Shown piece by piece: positions 1 through 5,134 of a stretch of DNA of 8,488 bases. The translations under genes were made by a program, and so were the position numbers. Source of the DNA: Clostridia bacterium (GTDB lineage: Bacteria > Bacillota > Clostridia > UMGS1810); NCBI GenBank assembly GCA_017549745.1, contig JAFYUA010000204.1, positions 1-8,488 of the forward strand, read 5' to 3'. The notes beneath the pieces are model-generated. The model had not been told where the DNA came from. It saw only the letters and a program-made list of their open reading frames with translations, and ran no database searches. Position 1 is the first letter of the stretch, and each line of letters opens with the position of its first letter.

Positions 1-557
1 ATGAGGTCACCTTCGTCGGTATCAATGCTACCATCCTGCTGAACCTCCTCAACAAGCATAATGAGTTCTTCCTGACTCATTTTAGGGTTATCCTGTACTT
101 TGAAAATTTTAGAAATCAACTTTTTCCATTGACTGAAAATGAAGTTTAGCGGTGTAAAAATCCATATGAGCACGCGCATAAACGGAGCTGAAAACATTGA
201 AAATCTCTCAGGGCAATCTTTGGCTATGCTTTTGGGTGAAATTTCGCCAAAAATCAGCACCGCAATGGTTATTACAACAGTTGCAACTGTGGGACCTTTG
301 GCTTCGCCCAGAAGTTCTATGAAGATAACCGTGCAAAGTGAAGAAGCAGCAATGTTTACAACATTGTTGCCGATAAGTATGGTTGAGATGAGCTTATCGT
401 ATTTTTCGGAAAGCTTATATGCAAGCTTTGCCTTCTGGTCGCCTTTTTCTGCAAGAGTTTTGAGTCTTGTTTTGTTTGCTGAAGAAAAAGCAGTTTCCGT
501 GGCAGAAAAGTAGCCAGAAAAAATTATACATATTATTATAAATACAATGTAATTCAT
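1..557 (-). CDS. CNNM/CorC (HlyC/CorC, DUF21) membrane transporter, 3' part outside window
   Basis: This is the N-terminal 185 residues of a CNNM/CorC-family integral membrane protein; members are linked to magnesium or other divalent cation efflux and homeostasis. Visible are a first membrane helix (about residues 3-19) running into the family motif FSATETAF, then LIGNNVVNIAASS (residues 61-73), further hydrophobic segments (about 74-104 and 121-141), and the hallmark GEISPKSIA (104-112). A charged stretch follows with MSQEEL and LVEE (160-171), which normally leads into the CBS-domain pair and the CorC/HlyC C-terminal domain; those lie off the window. The ATG at 557 has an AGGAG at 573-569, spaced 11 nt, which is slightly long. 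It is separated from the upstream operon by a promoter and a hairpin terminator, so it is probably its own transcription unit or is controlled by that leader. The family call is firm; the transported ion is not determined. Confidence 0.93.
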   Translation of the reverse strand, partial: MNYIVFIIICIIFSGYFSATETAFSSANKTRLKTLAEKGDQKAKLAYKLSEKYDKLISTILIGNNVVNIAASSLCTVIFIELLGEAKGPTVATVVITIAVLIFGEISPKSIAKDCPERFSMFSAPFMRVLIWIFTPLNFIFSQWKKLISKIFKVQDNPKMSQEELIMLVEEVQQDGSIDTDEGDL

Positions 558-587
558 AGTTTAAAATTCTCCTGATATCATAATGTA

Positions 588-593
588 ATTATA
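588..593 (-). promoter_or_regulatory. possible -10 element for the CNNM/CorC gene
   Basis: The minus strand reads TATAAT here, a perfect -10 hexamer about 30 nt upstream of the transporter ATG. No convincing -35 hexamer is present at 16-18 nt spacing (the sequence there is like ATAATC) and there is no TG extension. In such AT-rich DNA this may be chance. It is listed because the transporter otherwise depends on read-through of the hairpin at 637-678. Confidence 0.25.
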
Positions 594-607
594 AAACACA
601 AAAATCA

Positions 608-736
608 TCAGATTATGACCTTTTTCAAACACAAAAAGGCACGCCTACGCAATTTGCAACACATGCGAAGGTATGCCTCAAAAGCCATATTCAAAAATTT
701 AAACTCAGCGTTACATTCACTATCGTCTGAATCCAT
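608..736 (-). CDS. possible small protein of 42 aa (or coincidental ORF over a leader/terminator)
   Basis: An ATG at 736 opens a 42-codon frame ending in TGA at 610-608. It has a plausible ribosome binding site, GAGGT (751-747), 10 nt upstream, and it lies about 30 nt inside the transcript predicted from the promoter at 774-802. The product begins acidic (MDSDDSEC), has a middle with some amphipathic character, and ends strongly basic and hydrophobic (KLRRRAFLCLKKVII); it has four cysteines (8, 26, 27, 36). I do not recognise a family. Against it: codons from about residue 20 onward run through the terminator hairpin and its U-run, so transcripts ending there would lack the stop codon. It could be a leader peptide, a small membrane-associated protein, or chance. 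No function is assigned. Confidence 0.25.
   Translation of the reverse strand: MDSDDSECNAEFKFLNMAFEAYLRMCCKLRRRAFLCLKKVII
633..678 (-). terminator. intrinsic (Rho-independent) terminator
   Basis: On the minus strand the arm AGGCATACCTTCGCA (678-664) pairs with TGCGTAGGCGTGCCT (651-637): 13 of 15 positions pair, one of them G-U, with two internal mismatches and a 12-nt loop. A run of five T (637-633) follows directly. This is the only terminator-like structure after the acyltransferase stop at 815, so it could end both the long operon and the short transcript from the promoter at 774-802. There is no U-run on the plus-strand side, so it acts in one direction. Confidence 0.75.
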
Positions 737-767
737 CTGAAAATTGACCTCTCTTTCAAAATTTTAC
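633..767 (-). ncRNA. predicted short transcript (small RNA or regulatory leader)
   Basis: The extended promoter at 774-802 predicts a start near 767-765, and the terminator ends transcription near 633, giving an RNA of about 135 nt between the operon and the CNNM/CorC gene. Its 3' third is the long hairpin; the 5' part is AT-rich with no strong helix I can see. I compared it by memory with 6S RNA, M-box, yybP-ykoY, preQ1, fluoride and c-di-GMP riboswitch signatures and found no match. It may be a stand-alone sRNA, an mRNA for the 42-codon frame, or an attenuator for the transporter. It rests only on the flanking promoter and terminator signals. Confidence 0.35.
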
Positions 768-773
768 AAGTAT

Positions 774-802
774 ATTATATCATAAACAACCTGATAAGTC
801 AA
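774..802 (-). promoter_or_regulatory. strong extended sigma-A-type promoter
   Basis: The minus strand shows TTGACT (802-797, 5 of 6 matches to the -35 consensus), a 17-nt spacer, and TATAAT (779-774, 6 of 6). The spacer ends in TGA, giving the extended TGn motif directly before the -10. The -35 begins only 12 nt after the acyltransferase stop codon. It points at the short transcript and then at the CNNM/CorC gene. It is the best promoter-like sequence I found in the window. Confidence 0.7.
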
Positions 803-814
803 CATGTATTTAAA

Positions 815-1891
815 TCAAACCAATTTTTTCAACAAAGGTATTTTTTTGAAAACTAAATATGTGAAATATGATAGAACAAAATCCAAAACAACAATCAATG
901 GAAATGAAACAAAAGGCGAAAAAGTTGTGATGGAAAGACCCAATCTTGCTAAAACAATATTATAAAACTGATGCACAAGATAAATCGTAAAAGTGCTTTG
1001 GGATACTGTAATTATACACTTTTTGAACCGATTGCATGTTGCACTGCTGGATATGTCTTTGACAATGACAAAAACTGATGCAGCCATAAAATAAATGTAC
1101 ATATTTGTGGTGTTGATATAATCTTCGTTGAGCAGCCCTGTTTTCAGAGTATCAAGCAAAGTTCCTGAAAAGATAACCACAAATCCCGCTGTTCCCGCCA
1201 AAAGCACCAGTCGTTTGCATACGCGAGACAACTCATACTTATTGAGGTAATAGCCTAAAAAATAATAAGATAGCATACCATAAGCAAAATTCAAAGAATA
1301 ATGCAGTGTCATGCCGCCAAAGAATTTGTTAAAGGGATAATACATTCTCAGCGTTGGCAAAAAATTTGCTGTTACAAAGAGAAAACACAGAAAGTAAAAA
1401 TCACTCTTGCGGTCAGAGTGGCTTACAAAAGCTCTCAGCACAGGCACCAAAGCATATAACAGAACTATTATGTATAAATAGTATAAATGAAAATATGTGT
1501 TGAAAGCAGCGAGGTTATATATGCTTGTTTTGATTACTGAAAGGTCAAAAACTCCTGTGTAGCTATAAAATTCAAGGATGGTAACGATTTCATAAAACAC
1601 AGAAAACAGCATCAGCACCAAAAGAATGCGTGCTATATATTTCAGCCAAATACTTCTGTCAGAAATGTTTTTTTCGGTATTAAGAAAAACAACGCCGCTG
1701 CACATGACAAAAATCGGAACACTTATTCTTGACAAGCAACTGGGTATTATAGTAAAGAAATATTGAAGACTCAGTGGCTCATATGTCAAAAAAGCCGTAG
1801 AAGTGCAATGGATAATAAGCACCCCAAAAATTGCGATAACTTTCAGCGCGTCTAAATATATTACACGGTTTTGCACTCGATTATCACTCAT
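815..1891 (-). CDS. acyltransferase family 3 integral membrane protein (surface polysaccharide O-acyltransferase-like)
   Basis: This is a 358-residue, very hydrophobic protein with about ten predicted membrane helices. Family signatures are visible: the opening YLDALKVIAIFGVLIIH places the conserved His at residue 28 in helix 1; SRISVPIFVMCSG (54-66) matches the R-x-x-VP-x-F-x-x-SG block; FHLYYLY (134-140) followed by LYALVP matches the second conserved histidine block; TIYLVH occurs near residue 302; and there is a basic C-terminus. Relatives (WecH, OafA-type) move acetyl or succinyl groups onto cell-surface glycans. A longer frame starting at 2023 exists but would run 122 nt into the LCP gene and add a non-family N-terminus. 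The ATG at 1891 has AAGGGG (1903-1898) at 6-nt spacing and lies 10 nt after the LCP stop. Co-transcription with an LCP ligase suggests it modifies a wall-linked polymer; the substrate is inferred only. Confidence 0.88.
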   Translation of the reverse strand: MSDNRVQNRVIYLDALKVIAIFGVLIIHCTSTAFLTYEPLSLQYFFTIIPSCLSRISVPIFVMCSGVVFLNTEKNISDRSIWLKYIARILLVLMLFSVFYEIVTILEFYSYTGVFDLSVIKTSIYNLAAFNTYFHLYYLYIIVLLYALVPVLRAFVSHSDRKSDFYFLCFLFVTANFLPTLRMYYPFNKFFGGMTLHYSLNFAYGMLSYYFLGYYLNKYELSRVCKRLVLLAGTAGFVVIFSGTLLDTLKTGLLNEDYINTTNMYIYFMAASVFVIVKDISSSATCNRFKKCIITVSQSTFTIYLVHQFYNIVLARLGLSITTFSPFVSFPLIVVLDFVLSYFTYLVFKKIPLLKKLV

Positions 1892-1897
1892 AATAAA

Positions 1898-1903
1898 CCC
1901 CTT
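1898..1903 (-). promoter_or_regulatory. ribosome binding site fixing the acyltransferase start
   Basis: AAGGGG on the minus strand lies 6 nt before the ATG at 1891 and overlaps the TAA stop of the LCP gene (1904-1902). It supports the 358-residue protein over the longer reading frame and suggests translation coupled to the end of the LCP gene. Confidence 0.65.
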
Positions 1904-2960
1904 ATTGCATAATGCTTTCAAGTAGTTCGTAAGTTTTCGTTTCGTCAAGCTTATATACTGATTGCCCTCTGGCATAAGCTGCTTTGCCAGGCAAGGTGTT
2001 AGTTTCAATATTTGCAGTGTCAATGCCGCCTATGACAAAAGCGTATGAAACAATGTCGAAAACATTGACATTTGTGTCGATATATTGCTTGTCCAAAATC
2101 AGATTTACAAAAGTCATTGGGTTTGAAAGAATGGTTCCTTTGGATAGAGTCTGACTTATAAAAGCTTTCATAAATTGCTGCTGCACATCAACTCTGCCAA
2201 GATCGGCATTTGCATATCCGCTTCTGTAACGAACAAGCTGCTCCGCTTGCTCACCATTGAGATGTTGTTGACCCTCGCTCAGACTTATGTTAAGATTTTG
2301 CAAAGGATCGTGATACTCCATGTTCTGAGGAACATAAAAATCAATGCCACCTACAGAATCTATAATGTAGCGAAAAGCTTTAAAATTTATCTTTGCGTAG
2401 AAATCTATCTTTGTGTCAAGCAATGATTCAACTTGCTCCAAGAGCATATCGGTGCCATATTTTTCGCCACCAAAATGATGAACTGAGTTGATTTTCATTG
2501 ATTTGCTTCCCGGCTGAGGATATTCTTCGTTCATCAAATCATATGTATCATCAGACACGGTCACATATGTATCACGCGGAATAGAAACAAGCGTTATATC
2601 TTTATCTTTTTTATCAAAGACACCATACATCAGCGTGTCTGTGCGTGTGCCGTCCTGGTCAGTTGCCATAATCAAAAAGGTGGTTTTTGCAGGCAGAGTA
2701 AATGATAACAACCATCCCACAAGCAAAGCGGCACAAACCAAGCCGACCAAAAGCAATAATAGCTTAGCTAAGAATTTTTTGAATTTTGATTTTTTCCTGC
2801 GCTTCGGCTTATGATTTGGTGCTTCGTGAGTTTGGCGTTGTATCTTTTCATATTCTTCAACATAATTCAAGGGAGAATTGTCATCATATATATCGGGTCT
2901 TGGTTGTGTTGCATCATCAGTGTTATATATGTTTTTTTCATCGCGAGTATAGTTTTCCAT
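1902..2960 (-). CDS. LytR-CpsA-Psr (LCP) family cell-wall glycopolymer ligase
   Basis: This 352-residue type II membrane protein has a hydrophilic cytoplasmic tail (1-60), a lysine/arginine cluster (52-62), one membrane helix (about 64-89) and an extracellular LCP domain (about 93-350). Diagnostic residues include GTRTDTLM (104-111), SIPRDTYV (126-133), KINSVHHFGG (156-165), IDSVGGIDFYVP (200-211), VRYR (243-246) and the DLGRVDVQQQF block (253-263). LCP enzymes move undecaprenyl-linked polymers (wall teichoic acid, capsule or similar) onto peptidoglycan, using conserved Arg/Asp residues to bind the pyrophosphate lipid. The ATG at 2960 has a strong GAGGTGGA (2971-2964) close upstream and lies 16 nt after the thiN stop. 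The membrane acyltransferase follows 10 nt downstream, suggesting shared work on one polymer. The family is certain; the polymer is unknown. Confidence 0.95.
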   Translation of the reverse strand: MENYTRDEKNIYNTDDATQPRPDIYDDNSPLNYVEEYEKIQRQTHEAPNHKPKRRKKSKFKKFLAKLLLLLVGLVCAALLVGWLLSFTLPAKTTFLIMATDQDGTRTDTLMYGVFDKKDKDITLVSIPRDTYVTVSDDTYDLMNEEYPQPGSKSMKINSVHHFGGEKYGTDMLLEQVESLLDTKIDFYAKINFKAFRYIIDSVGGIDFYVPQNMEYHDPLQNLNISLSEGQQHLNGEQAEQLVRYRSGYANADLGRVDVQQQFMKAFISQTLSKGTILSNPMTFVNLILDKQYIDTNVNVFDIVSYAFVIGGIDTANIETNTLPGKAAYARGQSVYKLDETKTYELLESIMQ

Positions 2961-2976
2961 AATTCCACCTCATCTC

Positions 2977-3615
2977 TCAATCGTTACTTTCTATAGCCAG
3001 CATAACGCCTTTTTCTAATGTAACTACAGCACTATCCCCTATTATTTCATTGCTTACACCACGTGAAATTTGGCGAGGGAGTTTAAAGTTTTCAAGAGGA
3101 TACAGAAGCCCCGAAGTATTTTTTACAACAACTTCTGAGTCAAGGGGAATTAGTGAAAGATATTTTCTTTTTTTTGTAAGCTTTAATTCCTTATCAAACA
3201 CAGTTATAGTGTTGTATTCATTCTCGATGCATGCTCTGACGCCCTTGGCATGTAGATACTCAAGCAAATGTATATTGCTGATGGTGTGGTCAAACCTTGT
3301 GCCTATCGCACCGATTATAGTGATGTTGGCATATCCCTGTTCTATGGCGATGTCGCAAGCTGCATGAGTGTCTGTGACATCTTTGTGAGTGTCAAGCGTT
3401 ATTCTTTTGATGCCTTTTAGCTGAGGATATTGAGAAAGCAAATTCACCTGATTGCATGAATCAAAATCGCCAATCCATAAATCGGGCAATCTGTCTAGTG
3501 CAATGCAGTGGACAATGGCACCATCGGCACATATCACAAAATCGGCACCGGACATAATAGCTTTATAATAATCATAATCAGATATGTGACCATTTGCAAC
3601 AACTACAGCGCGCAT
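2977..3615 (-). CDS. thiN: thiamine pyrophosphokinase
   Basis: This 212-residue cytoplasmic enzyme transfers pyrophosphate from ATP to thiamine, giving thiamine diphosphate. Family landmarks in order: ICADGA (28-33), the Asp-rich IGDFDS (48-53), DTHKDVTD (75-82), IGAIGTRFDH (101-110) followed by SNIHLL, and SRGVSNE (184-190) in the C-terminal thiamine-binding half. The length is typical. A GTG at 3618 could add one residue, but the ATG at 3615 fits better: AAGGGG (3628-3623) is 7 nt away from it and only 4 nt from the GTG, and the protein then starts MRAVVVANG like its relatives. Its ATG shares one base with the rpe stop (TGATG), so the two are translationally coupled. This position after rpe is the usual Firmicutes arrangement. 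Confidence 0.95.
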   Translation of the reverse strand: MRAVVVANGHISDYDYYKAIMSGADFVICADGAIVHCIALDRLPDLWIGDFDSCNQVNLLSQYPQLKGIKRITLDTHKDVTDTHAACDIAIEQGYANITIIGAIGTRFDHTISNIHLLEYLHAKGVRACIENEYNTITVFDKELKLTKKRKYLSLIPLDSEVVVKNTSGLLYPLENFKLPRQISRGVSNEIIGDSAVVTLEKGVMLAIESND

Positions 3616-4256
3616 CACAAAGCCCCTTCCATAAATTGCGACACTGCAAGCTTCGGATCAGGAGCATCAAAAACTGCCGAACCTGCCACGATGACATTTG
3701 CACCTGCATCAATCACCCTGGACACATTGTCAAGCTTTATGCCGCCGTCAACTTCTATATCAATGTGGGGGTATCTTTCGCGCAGATACTTGATTTTATC
3801 TATGCTGCTTTCTATGAATGACTGCCCACCAAATCCGGGATGCACGCTCATTACAAGAAACATGTCAACATAATCAGCATATTTATCAAGCTCTGCTACA
3901 TCAGTTTCAGGATTCACAGACACACAAAGCTTGCGGTCATATTTTTTTACCAAACCAGCAATATCATCAAACATCAAATCAGACTCATGATGAACAGTTA
4001 TGATGTCGGCACCGGCCTTCAAAAAATCTTCGGCATATTGATTGGGATTTTGAATCATAAGGTGAACATCAAGGACTTTGTCGGTGCATTTTCTTATGGA
4101 AGACACCACACATGGTCCAATGGTTATGTTTGGAACAAAGTGACCGTCCATTACATCGACATGAATATATTGTGCACCGGCATCGGTCACAGTTTTGATA
4201 TCACGCTCAAGATTAGCAAAATCTGCTGATAAAATTGATGGTGATAAAATAATCAT
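3615..4256 (-). CDS. rpe: ribulose-phosphate 3-epimerase
   Basis: This 213-residue TIM-barrel enzyme interconverts ribulose 5-phosphate and xylulose 5-phosphate in the pentose phosphate pathway. The N-terminus IILSPSILSADF is the family signature. Metal and catalytic residues are visible: H32 and D34 in HVDVMDGHFVPN, H65 in VHLMI, and D170 in VDGGI, with the phosphate-binding loops PGFGGQSF (140-147) and AGSAVF (191-196). An upstream GTG at 4265 would add three residues, but the ribosome binding site AAGGAG (4270-4265) overlaps that codon and sits 8 nt from the ATG at 4256, which is therefore the start. The ATG overlaps the rsgA stop as ATGA. The product, xylulose 5-phosphate, feeds transketolase, whose cofactor is made by the next gene, thiN. 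Confidence 0.97.
   Translation of the reverse strand: MIILSPSILSADFANLERDIKTVTDAGAQYIHVDVMDGHFVPNITIGPCVVSSIRKCTDKVLDVHLMIQNPNQYAEDFLKAGADIITVHHESDLMFDDIAGLVKKYDRKLCVSVNPETDVAELDKYADYVDMFLVMSVHPGFGGQSFIESSIDKIKYLRERYPHIDIEVDGGIKLDNVSRVIDAGANVIVAGSAVFDAPDPKLAVSQFMEGAL
3623..3628 (-). promoter_or_regulatory. ribosome binding site deciding the thiN start
   Basis: AAGGGG on the minus strand, inside the last codons of rpe, is 7 nt from the ATG at 3615 but only 4 nt from the alternative GTG at 3618. It therefore favours the ATG. Confidence 0.6.
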
Positions 4257-5134
4257 TTTCCCCACTCCTTGTTATCTTTTAGTGAATTATATAGAATTTT
4301 ATAGTTTTCATAACGCTGCCTGGACACCTTATTTTGACTAACCGCATCACAAACACCGCAATGCTTTGCGCAGGTGTGAGAGCAGTCAGTAAATTTGCAA
4401 AGGTCTGCATATTCCCTCAAATCAGGAAAATACTCAATCAGTTGTGGCGGTGAAATTACATCAGGGATTGAAATCATGCTAAATCCGGGAGTATCTGCCA
4501 AATAGGTGTTGTCGGCCATTTTGACAAGCTCGACATGGCGCGTGGTGTGCTTTCCCCTACTCAGTTTTGTGCTGATTTCGCCAACTTGAAAATCAGATGA
4601 GTCAGTGATAAGATTCAAAATGCTCGACTTACCTACTCCGGAAAATCCACACACTGCTGTAATACCATTTTGCATGAATCTTTTTATATCATCTATGCCA
4701 TAATTATCGGTTGCACTTGTTACAAAAACATCATATCCAGCCTGCCGATATAAATCTGCAAGTTCTAGGCCAGGAGCGTTTAAATCTGCCTTGTTGAAAC
4801 AAAGCGCGCTCTTGACTCCTGCTGCCTCCGCTGTCACAAGCATTTTATCAATAAAAAGCGGGTCAGGCGCCGGGTTGGCACTCGCTGATACAATCAGCAG
4901 CTTGTCAACATTGGCAATCGGGGGTCTGATAAATGCATTTTTTCTATCAAAAATTTCTGTCACATATCCGCTGCCATCATCTTCAACACTGATTTTGACA
5001 TTATCACCAACATATGGAATGATGGAATCTTTTCTGAATTTGCCTCTGGCTCTGCATTCAAAAATGCCATCCGTAGTCTCTACATAATAGAATCCACCTA
5101 TGCCTTTTACAATTTTACCCTCTTTAATTTTCAT
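4253..5134 (-). CDS. rsgA: ribosome small subunit-dependent GTPase A (RsgA/CpgA)
   Basis: This 293-residue circularly permuted GTPase acts in late 30S subunit maturation. It has an N-terminal OB fold (about 1-70), then the GTPase motifs in permuted order: G4 NKAD (114-117), P-loop GFSGVGKS (163-170), RGKHTTRH (193-200) and G3 DTPG (214-217). The C-terminal zinc knuckle uses C246, C251, H253 and C259. A longer frame to 5218 exists, but its extra 28 residues are antisense-like Thr/Met/Lys filler overlapping pknB; the ATG at 5134 gives MKIKEGKIVKGIGGFYYV, matching relatives. That start overlaps the end of pknB by 11 nt; the upstream purine stretch GGACGGTGA (5154-5146) is an imperfect ribosome binding site. 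In Bacillus the orthologue CpgA is a known PrkC substrate and also clears 4-phosphoerythronate, so sitting beside the kinase and rpe makes sense. Confidence 0.95.
   Translation of the reverse strand: MKIKEGKIVKGIGGFYYVETTDGIFECRARGKFRKDSIIPYVGDNVKISVEDDGSGYVTEIFDRKNAFIRPPIANVDKLLIVSASANPAPDPLFIDKMLVTAEAAGVKSALCFNKADLNAPGLELADLYRQAGYDVFVTSATDNYGIDDIKRFMQNGITAVCGFSGVGKSSILNLITDSSDFQVGEISTKLSRGKHTTRHVELVKMADNTYLADTPGFSMISIPDVISPPQLIEYFPDLREYADLCKFTDCSHTCAKHCGVCDAVSQNKVSRQRYENYKILYNSLKDNKEWGK
4265..4270 (-). promoter_or_regulatory. ribosome binding site deciding the rpe start
   Basis: AAGGAG on the minus strand is 8 nt upstream of the ATG at 4256. It overlaps the first base of the competing GTG at 4265, which rules that codon out as the main start. 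Confidence 0.7.

Noticed and set aside
139..513. Plus-strand open frame of 124 codons
   Set aside because: It is antisense to the CNNM/CorC gene, whose family motifs are clear in the minus frame.
558..814. Known riboswitch or 6S RNA
   Set aside because: No M-box, yybP-ykoY, preQ1, fluoride or c-di-GMP core motif is recognisable, and the predicted RNA is shorter than 6S RNA and lacks its long paired rod with a central bubble; an Rfam scan would be decisive.
1892..2023. Longer acyltransferase start at 2023
   Set aside because: It would overlap the LCP gene by 122 nt and add 44 residues unlike family N-termini; the ATG at 1891 has its own well-spaced ribosome binding site.
2961..2976. spoVM gene after thiN
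   Set aside because: spoVM sometimes sits near this cluster in spore formers, but only 16 nt separate thiN from the LCP gene, so there is no room; this says nothing about sporulation elsewhere in the genome.
4257..4265. GTG start for rpe at 4265
   Set aside because: The ribosome binding site AAGGAG overlaps this codon, while it is 8 nt from the ATG at 4256, which gives the normal Rpe N-terminus.
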